Part shown: in pieces, positions 23,359 to 31,455 of the stretch | How positions within the stretch are numbered: the stretch's first letter is position 1 | Layout: every line of letters starts with the position of its first letter | DNA from: Bacteroidetes bacterium HGW-Bacteroidetes-4 | Lineage (GTDB): Bacteria; Bacteroidota; Bacteroidia; Bacteroidales; SZUA-534 | Direction: 5' to 3' | NCBI GenBank assembly: GCA_002840905.1 | Contig: PHDD01000017.1 | Location: forward strand, 78,993 to 111,632 | DNA length: 32,640 nucleotides | The notes under the pieces: model-generated | The model's input: only the letters and a program-made list of their open reading frames with translations | What the model was told of the DNA's origin: nothing | The model's database searches: none | Made by a program: the position numbers and the translations under genes

Positions 23359-25662
23359 ATGCAAAATTACTTAGATGAATTAAACCAGGCGCAGCGCGAA
23401 GCCGTTCTGGCCAAAGACGGACCATCGCTGGTGGTGGCCGGGGCCGGTTCGGGCAAAACACGCGTACTAACGTACCGCATTGCCCATTTGCTGGCATCGG
23501 GAGTGGCTCCCTGGAATATTCTGGCGCTTACTTTTACCAATAAAGCAGCACGCGAAATGAAAGCGCGTATTGGCCGTGTGGTAGGCGATGAGCTGGCTGC
23601 CAGCCTTTGGATGGGTACCTTTCACTCCATTTTCAGCCGTATTTTACGTACCGAATCCGAATTGCTTGGGTTCCCTTCAGCCTTTACCATTTACGATACC
23701 ACCGATTCAAAAAGCCTGATAAAGTCTATAATAAAGGAATTAAAACTCGATGACAATGTGTACAAGCCGGCGGGAGTGCTGGCGCGCATCTCGATGGCTA
23801 AAAACAGTCTGATTACTGCGGCAACATACAAAGCCAGTGCTCCGGCCATTGAAGCCGACCGTATGAGCAAACGCCCCGAGATTTTCCGCATTTACGAATT
23901 GTACGCAGCACGGTGTAAACAGTCGGGTGCCATGGATTTCGACGATTTGTTGCTCTACACCAATGTGTTATTTCGCGATCATCCGGCGGTACTCGACAAG
24001 TACCAGCAAAAGTTTAAATACATTTTGGTAGATGAGTACCAGGATACCAACGTATCGCAATACCTGATAATAAAACGACTGGGCCAGCAACACAACAACA
24101 TTTGCGTGGTGGGCGACGACGCCCAAAGCATCTATTCGTTCCGGGGCGCTAAGATTGAGAACATCCTCAATTTTAAAAACGATTACCAAAACCACCACCT
24201 GTTTAAGCTGGAGCAGAATTACCGCTCAACCCAGATTATTGTAAATGCTGCCAACAGCCTGATAAAAAAAAACGAAAAGCAGATTCCCAAAGAGGTGTAT
24301 TCCGAGAACGACGAAGGTGAACTGATTCAGATTCTGGATGCTTACACCGATACTGAAGAAGGATACCTGGTAGTAAACAGCATCTTCGATCAGATAGCCA
24401 ACAAACAACTACGCTTCGACGATTTTGCCATTCTTTACCGGACCAATGCCCAGAGCCGTATTTTTGAAGAAGCCTTGCGCAAACGCAACATGCCTTACAA
24501 AATTTACGGGGGACTGTCGTTTTATCAAAGAAAAGAAGTGAAAGATTTGATTGCTTATTTTCGTTTAGTAGTAAATCCCAATGATTCGGAGGCGCTGAAA
24601 CGGGTGATAAATTATCCGGCACGGGGAATTGGAGCTACCACCTTGGGCAAAATTGAAGAAACCGCAGCCCGCTTTAACCTGAGCATGTGGAGCGTTGTAG
24701 TGAACCCCGGTGCTTTTTCACTCGATGTGAATAAGGGAACACTGAACAAACTTCAGGGCTTTAAAGAACTGATAGAGAAGTTTCAGGCCTTACAGGAAAG
24801 CAACGATGCCTACGACCTGGCGCGTTTGGTAGCTTCCGATACCGGGGTGATGAAGGAACTTTACAACGGGAACACCCTGGAGGAACGTACCAAATACGAG
24901 AACGTGGAAGAGCTTTTAAACGGTATCCGCGATTTTGTTGCGGGCAATTATCAGGAAGGAAATCCGGCACGGCTTGAGAATTTTTTGGAAAACGTTGCGC
25001 TGCTTACCGATCAGGATACCGACAAGGGCGACGATAAAAACAAGGTTACCCTTATGACCATACACGCAGCCAAAGGACTTGAATTTCCACATGTTTACAT
25101 TGTTGGCCTTGAAGAAGAGCTTTTTCCTTCAGCCATGAGCGTACACACGCAAAGTGAACTGGAAGAAGAACGCCGGCTGTTTTACGTGGCGCTTACCCGG
25201 GCCGAAAAACGGGTAACTTTATCGTATTGCAAAAGCCGTTATAAATATGGAACGCCGGTAACGGCATCTCCCAGTCGCTTTATCAGAGAGATTGACACCA
25301 GTTTTGTTAAGAATAAAACGATGTTTAAGGGGCGGAACCAAAGTTTTGAGCCGAATGACTCAGCCGGTGAAACCAGCTTTATTGAACGGGGAAGTGCATT
25401 TAAGAAACCGGTTCGGGCAGGTATGAATCTGGCAGCCAGCCGAAAACTACAGCAAATGGCAAAGCCCCTCGATTCAAACTTTACGCCCGATGCACCCGAA
25501 CAAATAAAAAGCGGAATGCAGGTTGAACATCAACAATTTGGTGCAGGGCGTGTTATACAAATTGAAGGCGAAGGAACCAACAAAAAGGCACTGGTATTTT
25601 TTAACAGCTTTGGTGAGAAAAAACTCCTGCTTAAGTTTGCCCGCTTGCGGATTCTTAGCTGA
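23359..25662 (+). CDS. pcrA: UvrD/PcrA-type superfamily 1 DNA helicase
   Basis: A 767-aa 3'-5' ATP-dependent helicase acting in repair and removal of recombinase or polymerase blocks. SF1A motifs in order: Q-motif LNQAQREAV (about 8-16), Walker A AGAGSGKTRVLTYRIAHLL (about 28), TFTNKAAREMKAR, motif II VDEYQDTN, motif III VVGDDAQSIYSFRGA, motif IV LEQNYRSTQ, motif V VTLMTIHAAKGLEF and motif VI ALTRAEKRV. The C-terminal Tudor-like tail (MQVEHQQFGAGRVIQIEGEGTNKKALVFF), which in PcrA/UvrD contacts RNA polymerase, is present. The length is normal for the family. Confidence 0.95.
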   Translation: MQNYLDELNQAQREAVLAKDGPSLVVAGAGSGKTRVLTYRIAHLLASGVAPWNILALTFTNKAAREMKARIGRVVGDELAASLWMGTFHSIFSRILRTESELLGFPSAFTIYDTTDSKSLIKSIIKELKLDDNVYKPAGVLARISMAKNSLITAATYKASAPAIEADRMSKRPEIFRIYELYAARCKQSGAMDFDDLLLYTNVLFRDHPAVLDKYQQKFKYILVDEYQDTNVSQYLIIKRLGQQHNNICVVGDDAQSIYSFRGAKIENILNFKNDYQNHHLFKLEQNYRSTQIIVNAANSLIKKNEKQIPKEVYSENDEGELIQILDAYTDTEEGYLVVNSIFDQIANKQLRFDDFAILYRTNAQSRIFEEALRKRNMPYKIYGGLSFYQRKEVKDLIAYFRLVVNPNDSEALKRVINYPARGIGATTLGKIEETAARFNLSMWSVVVNPGAFSLDVNKGTLNKLQGFKELIEKFQALQESNDAYDLARLVASDTGVMKELYNGNTLEERTKYENVEELLNGIRDFVAGNYQEGNPARLENFLENVALLTDQDTDKGDDKNKVTLMTIHAAKGLEFPHVYIVGLEEELFPSAMSVHTQSELEEERRLFYVALTRAEKRVTLSYCKSRYKYGTPVTASPSRFIREIDTSFVKNKTMFKGRNQSFEPNDSAGETSFIERGSAFKKPVRAGMNLAASRKLQQMAKPLDSNFTPDAPEQIKSGMQVEHQQFGAGRVIQIEGEGTNKKALVFFNSFGEKKLLLKFARLRILS

Positions 25663-25669
25663 TTAATTG

Positions 25670-25700
25670 TTTGTTTAGCAATTATAATAAACTATTTTTG
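25670..25700 (+). promoter_or_regulatory. Bacteroidota consensus promoter for DUF4290 gene
   Basis: TTTG (25670-25673) and TATTTTTG (25693-25700) are separated by exactly 19 bp, the ideal -33/-7 arrangement. The start codon follows 17 bp later, implying a very short 5' leader. Confidence 0.75.
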
Positions 25701-25717
25701 TAAAAATTTTATAATCG

Positions 25718-26350
25718 ATGGAATATAATACCTCACGTAAGCATCTGCATTTGCCCGAGTATGGACGCAATATCCAGAAAATGGTTGATCATATTAAAAC
25801 GGTTGAAGACCGCGAAGAACGGAACCGCCTGGCAAAAGCCCTTATCCAGATAATGGGCAGCATGAATCCGCATTTGCGCGATGTGGCCGACTTTACCCAT
25901 AAATTATGGGACCACCTGGCTATTATCTCCAATTTTGAACTGGATGTGGATTCGCCTTATCCAACACCTACCAAAGAGGTACTTAACCAAAAACCGGAAC
26001 GGCTCGATTACCATAAAAGCGAGGATATTCGTTTTAAACATTACGGAAGGGTTCTTGAACAAATGATTCAACGGGCTATTACTTACCCTGAAGGCGAGGA
26101 GAAGGAATATTTGATTGAGGTTATCCTGAATCAGATGAAAAAAAGTTACCTCAACTGGAACCGTGAATCGGTAAGCGATGATATGATAATGGACGATTTG
26201 CGTTTCCTGTCAAGAAACCAGATTACCATTCCTGAAGGAATCAAATTGAAAGAGGTGAAAGATCTGATACAAAAAGCTCCTGCCAGTCACGCCAAGAAAC
26301 CACAACCCAAAAGGGGCACCGGCCATACCAACCAGCGAAGGCGCAAGTAG
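25718..26350 (+). CDS. DUF4290 domain-containing protein
   Basis: A 210-aa cytoplasmic protein of unknown function from a family essentially confined to Bacteroidota. Typical segments are the N-terminal LPEYGRNIQKMVDHIKTVEDREERNRLAKALIQIMGSMNPH, LWDHLAIISNFELDVDSPYP and LVEVILNQMKK-like helix text (IEVILNQMKKSYLNWNRESV). The C-terminus is Lys/Arg/Gln-rich (about 190-210), possibly nucleic-acid binding (inference). It has its own consensus promoter and terminator. Confidence 0.88.
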   Translation: MEYNTSRKHLHLPEYGRNIQKMVDHIKTVEDREERNRLAKALIQIMGSMNPHLRDVADFTHKLWDHLAIISNFELDVDSPYPTPTKEVLNQKPERLDYHKSEDIRFKHYGRVLEQMIQRAITYPEGEEKEYLIEVILNQMKKSYLNWNRESVSDDMIMDDLRFLSRNQITIPEGIKLKEVKDLIQKAPASHAKKPQPKRGTGHTNQRRRK

Positions 26351-26368
26351 TTTTATTATATGGTAAAG

Positions 26369-26410
26369 GCTCGTTAAATGTTCCCAGGGGAAGGTTTAAC
26401 GGGCTTTTTT
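26369..26410 (+). terminator. Terminator of DUF4290 gene
   Basis: GCTCGTTAAA (26369-26378) pairs with TTTAACGGGC (26395-26404, one G-U), with an inner TTCCC/GGGAA stem and a T-run to 26410. It abuts the end of the convergent small gene. Confidence 0.8.
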
Positions 26411-26411
26411 A

Positions 26412-26594
26412 TTAGTGTTTATTGGGAATAACTGGCAGCGTATCGCCGGGTAAGGAATCGTTGGGCTTTGTGACTGATTCGATGGCTGATTCAGAGGAAT
26501 ATTTTTCGTACTGAAACTCTTTATAAATGCAGTAAACAGCCAGCATTAAAGCGGTGGTGGCCATTATGGTTGCAGTTATTTTAAGTCGGTTCAT
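26412..26594 (-). CDS. Small single-span membrane protein, unknown
   Basis: A 60-aa predicted protein from ATG 26594: MNRLKITATIMATTALMLAV, then YCIYKEFQYEKYSSESAIES and a Pro/Asp-rich tail ending NKH. There is one hydrophobic span (about 5-23) and a short polar tail likely facing outward. No family is recognised. The frame is open to a TTG at 26624, but that codon overlaps a -7 box (26622-26629), so ATG is preferred. The promoter and membrane segment make it more credible than a random frame, though it remains hypothetical. Confidence 0.5.
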   Translation of the reverse strand: MNRLKITATIMATTALMLAVYCIYKEFQYEKYSSESAIESVTKPNDSLPGDTLPVIPNKH

Positions 26595-26621
26595 ATACGT
26601 ACTGTTACAGTTTTGTGTTTG

Positions 26622-26629
26622 CAAAAATA
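26622..26629 (-). promoter_or_regulatory. -7 promoter box for small membrane protein gene
   Basis: It reads TATTTTTG on the minus strand (exact TAnnTTTG), 27 bp ahead of ATG 26594. No TTG at the ideal -33 distance. Confidence 0.45.
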
Positions 26630-26757
26630 GAAAAATGTTAAGATTCAGCTAGTTAATGTTAAGTTAAATCTGTTAAAAATGGTTAATGTCTTTACAATAA
26701 AGGCCTGCAAGGTCACTGTTTTCATTCTTTGACCCGTATCTTCGTTTTTAAATACCC

Positions 26758-27012
26758 TCATTTGTATCTGATTTTATAGCTTAGTATTATTAAAGCAAAC
26801 ACCAGGGTAATGGCATTGGCAATAATTACAGGAACATCTTTAATAAATAGGCCATAAATAAGCCAAAGCAATACACCGGTTGAAAAAACGGCATACATGG
26901 CAAGCGATAAATCCTTGGTATTTTTGGTTTGAATGGTTTTAATAGCTTGGGGAATAAACGACGAGGTGGTAAAAACAGCAGCTAAGAGTCCAAGTAAGGT
27001 AATGGTTTCCAT
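26758..27012 (-). CDS. SemiSWEET-family sugar transporter
   Basis: An 84-aa three-span membrane protein of the MtN3/PQ-loop superfamily, which works as a homodimer to let sugars cross the inner membrane. Span 1 with the PQ motif reads FTTSSFIPQAIKTIQTKNTKDLSLAMY, span 2 VFSTGVLLWLIYGLFI and span 3 IIANAITLVFALIILSY. The conserved Asn of span 3 (IANAIT) and Pro of span 1 are present. It follows the DUF2721 gene by 14 bp, so the two are probably cotranscribed. Confidence 0.88.
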   Translation of the reverse strand: METITLLGLLAAVFTTSSFIPQAIKTIQTKNTKDLSLAMYAVFSTGVLLWLIYGLFIKDVPVIIANAITLVFALIILSYKIRYK

Positions 27013-27026
27013 GACAAGTCAGTTAA

Positions 27027-27419
27027 TTAATCTTCCATATCATTTAAATGCAGTTCGAGCGAAATTACCGAGATTTGTATTTCACGAATTGACAAACCCA
27101 GTGAACCAATCATAAGCAACAAGCTTAAAGCAAACGATAAAGCGCCAATAAGTTGCAGATTAAGGTACAGCGTTAGCATCGACACCACACTAAAAAACAG
27201 ACTCAATACCCCGAGTATCTGCATAGAGCGTATCAGGTAGAGGCGCTTCCGCAGGTTTTTTATCTGGTCAATCAGTATATTGTCTTTATTTTGTTTAAAC
27301 TCCGAATACAGGTTCCGCACTACCTGGGTATAAGCTAAAAACCTGTTGGTGTAGGCCAGCAGGATAAGCGAAACAGCTGAGAAAATAAGCGCCGGTGTGG
27401 TTAACGATATTTCGTGCAT
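27027..27419 (-). CDS. DUF2721-family membrane protein
   Basis: A 130-aa protein of unknown function. The N-terminal hydrophobic TTPALIFSAVSLILLAYTNRFLAYTQVVR is characteristic of DUF2721. A charged cytoplasmic helix (about 42-62, KNLRKRLYLIR) follows, then two closely spaced spans (about 65-87 and 91-110). It begins MHEISLTTPALIF and lies immediately upstream of the SemiSWEET gene. Confidence 0.78.
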   Translation of the reverse strand: MHEISLTTPALIFSAVSLILLAYTNRFLAYTQVVRNLYSEFKQNKDNILIDQIKNLRKRLYLIRSMQILGVLSLFFSVVSMLTLYLNLQLIGALSFALSLLLMIGSLGLSIREIQISVISLELHLNDMED

Positions 27420-27454
27420 TAATATTTTTTAGTTTATGTATAACAAGGGAAAAT

Positions 27455-27486
27455 ACAAAATAAAACGCATGCCAGCATGCGTTTTA
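27455..27486 (-). terminator. Terminator of the yqeY-like gene
   Basis: TAAAACGCATGC (27461-27472) and GCATGCGTTTTA (27475-27486) are perfect 12-bp arms around two bases. On the minus strand TTTTATTTTG follows, 30 bp after the gene stop. Confidence 0.7.
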
Positions 27487-27515
27487 AGCAGATGGATACT
27501 TTTAAATAAAGGTTG

Positions 27516-27971
27516 CTACAGCGCAGCCAAAAGTTCTTTCACTACCTGCGAAATAACTTTTCCCTCGGCTTTGCCTGCCAGTTGTTTACTGGCGGCTCCC
27601 ATCACTTTTCCCATATCCTGAGGGCCTTTTGCTCCCAGTTGGACAATCAGTGTTTTTATTTGGGCTTCGATTTCTTCCACAGCGAGTTGAGCCGGTAAAT
27701 ATTTTTCAATTACTAACGCTTCGCTCATTTCTTTTTCAAAGAGTTCCATGCGACCGTTCTGTTCATAAATGGCCGCGGAATCTTTACGCTGCTTAACCAG
27801 TTTTTGAATAATCTTAATGGCAGCTTCATTGCTAAGTTCATGTGCAGCCCCTTTTTCGGTAAGTGCTACCATAAATGCAGCTTTAATTGCCCGTAAGGCT
27901 TCCAGTGTTTCTTTATCTTTTGCCAGCATAGCACTTTTTATGTCGGCATTAATTTGTTCAACCAGGTTCAT
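27516..27971 (-). CDS. GatB/YqeY domain-containing protein
   Basis: A 151-aa cytoplasmic protein of the YqeY family, related to the tail domain of the amidotransferase subunit GatB, which contacts tRNA. The helical N-part is LVEQINADIKSAMLAKDKETLEALRAIKAAF, followed by IIQKLVKQRKDSAAIYEQNGR, EKYLPAQLAVEEIEAQI, and the C-terminal DMGKVMGAASKQLAGKAEG, which is the GatB-like end. The length is standard for YqeY. Stand-alone YqeY proteins have no firmly established role. Confidence 0.92.
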   Translation of the reverse strand: MNLVEQINADIKSAMLAKDKETLEALRAIKAAFMVALTEKGAAHELSNEAAIKIIQKLVKQRKDSAAIYEQNGRMELFEKEMSEALVIEKYLPAQLAVEEIEAQIKTLIVQLGAKGPQDMGKVMGAASKQLAGKAEGKVISQVVKELLAAL

Positions 27972-28059
27972 ACACGTATGTTTTTATTTTACAGCAGCTA
28001 AATTAAGCAATTAATTAGTATCAACAACGCTGTTTAATTAAAAGCTGAGGGAACAAGTA

Positions 28060-28067
28060 TAGCTTTG
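28060..28067 (+). promoter_or_regulatory. -7 promoter box for the 2-hydroxyacid dehydrogenase gene
   Basis: TAGCTTTG fits TAnnTTTG, 38 bp before the ATG. The -33 position shows TTA rather than TTG. Confidence 0.45.
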
Positions 28068-28105
28068 GCGTGTTTACTATCCAATATCACAAATCATAAG
28101 GACTA

Positions 28106-29137
28106 ATGACAAACTTAAATACCTCCTCCAGGACCATTAAACTGGCTGTATTCAGCTCAAAAAACTGGGTTACCACTTCGTTCGACACGGTAAACTCAAC
28201 TTATAATTTTGAGATAGCTTATTTTGAAGCCCGTTTCGACCACAAAACCGCACTTTTAGCGGCTGGTGCCGATGCCATCTGTGTTTTTGTTAACGATAAG
28301 GTAGATGCCCCGGCACTTGAAATTCTGAAGGAACAGGGCGTCAAGCTGGTTGCCCTGCGTTGTGCGGGTTTTAACAATGTAGATATTGAAAAAGCTAAGA
28401 CACTTGGTATTGGCGTGGTTCGTGTTCCGGCTTATTCACCCTATGCAGTTGCCGAGCATACCCTGGGAATGATTCTTGCCCTGAACCGGAAGTTGCATAA
28501 AGCTTACACCCGTGTTCGCGATGGGAATTTTGCTCTCGATGGCTTGCTGGGTTTCGATATCCATAACAAAACCATTGGAGTGATTGGAACCGGAAAAATT
28601 GGTCAGATATTTTGTAAGTTGATGCATGGTTTCGGAACCCGCATACTGGCCTTCGATAAGTTTCCAAATCAGGCCATGCAGGATATGGGAGTGGAGTACG
28701 TCGATTTGCAAACGCTGTATCAGCAATGCGATATTATTTCGTTGCACTGCCCGCTTACCTACGAAACCTACCACATGATTAACGATTACGCCATTGCCAG
28801 CATGAAACCCGGTGTAATGATCGTAAATACCAGCCGCGGCCCCTTAATCGACACCAATGCGGTTATCGAAGGTTTAAAAAAAGGAAAAGTAGGCTATCTG
28901 GCGCTTGATGTTTACGAGGAAGAAGAAGCCCTGTTTTTCGAGGATTTGTCGGAGAAAGTAATTCAGGACGACCAGTTTGTGCGGCTCGAAACCTTTCCCA
29001 ATGTTTTGATTACCGCCCATCAGGCTTTTTTTACCAAAGAAGCCATCCAAAACATTTCGGACACCACATTTAAGAATATTAAGGATTATTTAGAAACAAA
29101 GGGTTCCGAAAATCAGGTGCTGCCTATTGAGAAATAG
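28106..29137 (+). CDS. D-2-hydroxyacid dehydrogenase, D-lactate dehydrogenase-like
   Basis: A 343-aa NAD-dependent enzyme, most like fermentative D-lactate dehydrogenases that reduce pyruvate to D-lactate. Substrate-domain text includes VFVNDKVDAPALEIL and LVALRCAGFNNVDIEKA. The NAD-binding fold has GVIGTGKIGQIFCKLMHGFG (about 155) with an acidic residue at the end of strand 2 (ILAFDKF), implying NAD preference. The catalytic Arg is in VNTSRGPLIDT, Glu in DVYEEEEALFF and His in ITAHQAFFT. The long EEEEALFFEDLSEKVIQDDQF loop is characteristic of LdhA-type enzymes. Confidence 0.92.
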   Translation: MTNLNTSSRTIKLAVFSSKNWVTTSFDTVNSTYNFEIAYFEARFDHKTALLAAGADAICVFVNDKVDAPALEILKEQGVKLVALRCAGFNNVDIEKAKTLGIGVVRVPAYSPYAVAEHTLGMILALNRKLHKAYTRVRDGNFALDGLLGFDIHNKTIGVIGTGKIGQIFCKLMHGFGTRILAFDKFPNQAMQDMGVEYVDLQTLYQQCDIISLHCPLTYETYHMINDYAIASMKPGVMIVNTSRGPLIDTNAVIEGLKKGKVGYLALDVYEEEEALFFEDLSEKVIQDDQFVRLETFPNVLITAHQAFFTKEAIQNISDTTFKNIKDYLETKGSENQVLPIEK

Positions 29138-29204
29138 CCTTGTTGTTTTTTTGTGTTAATCTTAAAACAGGATCCCGGAGCGCCTGCTTTATGAATTGTT
29201 TTTT

Positions 29205-29227
29205 AAACGAACGAGACCCTTCGTTTT
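29205..29227. terminator. Weak terminator hairpin between convergent genes
   Basis: AAACGAA (29205-29211) pairs with TTCGTTT (29220-29226) around 8 bases and is followed by one further T. It sits between the dehydrogenase and MBOAT stops and is T-rich on both outward sides. Confidence 0.4.
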
Positions 29228-29233
29228 CCGGGC

Positions 29234-30730
29234 TTAAAATTGAAAATAGATAAAGGGTTGTAAATCGGCCGAGCTAAACTGAGCCAGAACAAATACCGCA
29301 ATCAGGGTAAGCAAAATTTTAAGATAAACCGGCATCAGTACAAAAACTCCCCGGTACCAGTTTTTCCATTTCTCGGGCAACCAGTGAACAATAAAGGCCA
29401 AAAGCATCAATAAAAAAACCAAACGGTAGGCGAGCATCATTTCAGGAATAAACGCCGCTTTAAAATGATGAAATATTTGGCTGAACATCTGTTTTACGGA
29501 TTCCATGCTTCGGGCACGGAAAGCCATCCAGGTAAATGTAACGATATGAAACGTTATAAATACGCGCAGCGGCCGCGCCCGACGGTTAGGTTTTGGAAAC
29601 ACGGTAAGCCAAAGCTTGTGGGCTGCCAGATACAATCCGTGCAAAGCGCCCCAGATTACAAAGCGCAGGTTGGCTCCATGCCATAAACCACCCAGCAACA
29701 TGGTCAGAAATAAATTTACGTAAGTGCGTATTTTTCCTTTGCGGTTTCCTCCCAATGGAATGTAAAGGTAATCTTTAAGCCAGCTCGAAAGCGAAATGTG
29801 CCAGCGACGCCAGAAATCAGTAATATTGGCAGCCTTGTAAGGCGAATTAAAGTTTAGGGGCAAACGAAAACCCATCCACAGGGCCAGTCCGATGGCTATG
29901 TCGGTATAACCCGAAAAATCGCAATAAATTTGTATGGAGTAACCATAAACCGCCATCAGGTTTTCAAAGCCCGAATAACTCAGTGGGTTATCAAAAACCC
30001 GGTCGACAAAATTTACCGAAATGTAATCGGCAATAATAACTTTTTTCACCAATCCGTTAAGGATAAGAAAGAGTGCTTGTGCGGCTTCGTCTTTATGTAC
30101 CTTGTACCCTGCATACATTTGTGGTACAAACGACGAGGCGCGAACAATGGGGCCGGCCACCAACTGGGGAAAGAAGGTAACATAAAAGCCAAAATCCATG
30201 ATGTTTTTTATGGGCGCTACCTGTTTTCGGTACAAATCGAGAATGTAGCTGATTATCTGAAAGGTGTAAAACGAAATGCCCACCGGAAGAATTATCTTTG
30301 CTGCATCGAACGAGCTTCCCAGAGCACTGTTTATGCCAAGCGACAACCAGTCGTGTACTTCAATTTGGGTTCCGAACCATTGGTTCATCAATCCACTGAA
30401 AAAATACGTGTATTTAAAATAGAGCAACCAGCTCAGGTTATAGACTATGGCCAGCGCAACCCAGCCCTTTTTTCGCGTAAGCTGCGGCGTTTTAAAAATT
30501 TGTTTCCCAACTAAATAATTGATGATTACCGAAGCAATAATCAGAAAGAAAAACAGGCCGCTGCTTTTGTAGTAGAAAAACACGCTTACCACAAAAAGCC
30601 AGGTGTTACGCCAGAATGTTTTTTTATAGATAAGGCTAAACACGGCAAACACCAACAGGAAATATATCCAGAAGGCGGGCCTGGTAAAAAGCAGGGGTTT
30701 TTGCGGATTGTATAACAGCCAGTCGGTCAA
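29234..30730 (-). CDS. MBOAT-family O-acyltransferase (AlgI/PatA-like)
   Basis: A 498-aa multi-span inner-membrane protein that would transfer acyl groups, typically acetyl, to extracytoplasmic polysaccharide or peptidoglycan. MBOAT landmarks are PVGISFYTFQIISYILDLYR (about 150), FFPQLVAGPIVRASSFVPQ, the CDFSGYTDIAIGLALWMGF segment, NFNSPYKAANITDFWRRWHISLSSWLKDYLYIPLGGN and the catalytic His in LLGGLWHGANLRFVIWGALHG. At least ten hydrophobic spans are visible. The only start available near the N-terminus is TTG 30730, since in-frame TAA lies five codons upstream and no ATG falls between. No partner SGNH or AlgJ-type gene is adjacent. Confidence 0.92.
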   Translation of the reverse strand: MTDWLLYNPQKPLLFTRPAFWIYFLLVFAVFSLIYKKTFWRNTWLFVVSVFFYYKSSGLFFFLIIASVIINYLVGKQIFKTPQLTRKKGWVALAIVYNLSWLLYFKYTYFFSGLMNQWFGTQIEVHDWLSLGINSALGSSFDAAKIILPVGISFYTFQIISYILDLYRKQVAPIKNIMDFGFYVTFFPQLVAGPIVRASSFVPQMYAGYKVHKDEAAQALFLILNGLVKKVIIADYISVNFVDRVFDNPLSYSGFENLMAVYGYSIQIYCDFSGYTDIAIGLALWMGFRLPLNFNSPYKAANITDFWRRWHISLSSWLKDYLYIPLGGNRKGKIRTYVNLFLTMLLGGLWHGANLRFVIWGALHGLYLAAHKLWLTVFPKPNRRARPLRVFITFHIVTFTWMAFRARSMESVKQMFSQIFHHFKAAFIPEMMLAYRLVFLLMLLAFIVHWLPEKWKNWYRGVFVLMPVYLKILLTLIAVFVLAQFSSADLQPFIYFQF

Positions 30731-30749
30731 ATGTTTGTTGTTTTAGTCA

Positions 30750-30771
30750 CCCTGCCTGATAAGGTGCAGGG
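30750..30771 (-). other. Leader hairpin upstream of MBOAT gene
   Basis: CCCTGC (30750-30755) pairs with GCAGGG (30766-30771) around 10 bases. It lies between the predicted promoter and the TTG start, i.e. inside the 5' leader. Confidence 0.4.
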
Positions 30772-30781
30772 AATTGTTGCC

Positions 30782-30813
30782 TAAATATATCAATTGGCTT
30801 TGCTTTTGCAAAA
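30782..30813 (-). promoter_or_regulatory. Promoter of MBOAT gene
   Basis: On the minus strand TTTTG (30813-30809) is followed after exactly 19 bp by TATATTTA (30789-30782), one mismatch from TAnnTTTG. It places the transcription start roughly 45 bp before the TTG start codon. Confidence 0.6.
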
Positions 30814-31053
30814 TGTTAGGTTAAAAAGCCGAAAAATAATTTTGTTTATTGTTTTTTTTTTTGATTTGTAATACTGAATAGCCGTTATTATACCATTAGA
30901 ATATTTTGTTTAACCAACTACATATTTTTTTTCAGAGAAAAGTTACAAAAGAAAGTTGCTTTTTAGGTTTCAAGGATGCATAAAAAGCAGGTGGATTAAG
31001 TTATTTGTGCATAAGATAGCTTTATTGGTGAAACCCAAATTTCAAGAAAGTTG

Positions 31054-31126
31054 TACAACAGCCTGAAGGCTTGTAAGCTGAAATTTGCAGGTTGAACAAT
31101 CCCGCCATAGGCGGAGGGTTTCAACC
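31054..31126. repeat. REP-like pair of adjacent hairpins
   Basis: The first stem is TACAA/TTGTA with GCC/GGC inside (31054-31075). The second is GGTTGAA (31090-31096) with TTCAACC (31120-31126), enclosing CCGCC/GGCGG around ATA (31102-31114). Both occur in the 517-bp gap 30731-31247, which has no gene. Two adjacent GC-rich stems in an AT-rich gap resemble dispersed bacterial REP/BIME elements. The weak minus-strand frame across them is judged a by-product. Confidence 0.55.
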
Positions 31127-31247
31127 CCGTGGTTTTATAAAATCCTTCCAAAAAAAGTATGCAAAAAAAAGAAAACCCCACCCCTAAAGAACATTCGCTA
31201 AAATGAGAAGGGATGAGGCCATGTATAAACATTAACACAAAAGTATT

Positions 31248-31421
31248 ATGATTTTTAGAAATTTTAGAATTATTTCAGCATTTGTTGCTGCGGTACTAAT
31301 TATTAGTGCTTGTGAAAAAAACCAAAGTGAATTAATCGCAGATAATCAAAACCCTTCTGAGATAAAATCAGTTCCGTTTTTTGAGTTAGCAAAAGGTGAT
31401 GCTGTTTCATATCGCAGTTGA
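31248..31421 (+). CDS. Short lipoprotein stub, unknown, probably truncated
   Basis: A 57-aa frame: MIFRNFRIISAFVAAVLIIS then AC EKNQSELIADNQNP, ending AKGDAVSYRS before TGA. It has a textbook lipoprotein signal, with a basic n-region, hydrophobic core and lipobox ISAC (Cys22), followed by about 35 polar residues. The mature part is too short for a domain and resembles the leader plus start of a larger surface lipoprotein, so a deletion remnant is plausible (inference). The frame is AT-rich like its downstream neighbours. Confidence 0.5.
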   Translation: MIFRNFRIISAFVAAVLIISACEKNQSELIADNQNPSEIKSVPFFELAKGDAVSYRS

Positions 31422-31455
31422 AAAAACTATTAGTATTTATTAAATAAAGTAGATA

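Noticed and set aside
31000-31238. 80-residue minus-strand protein across the REP-like hairpins
   Set aside because: The frame is formed by the palindromic repeat and AT-rich flanks, has no family features and no promoter in place.
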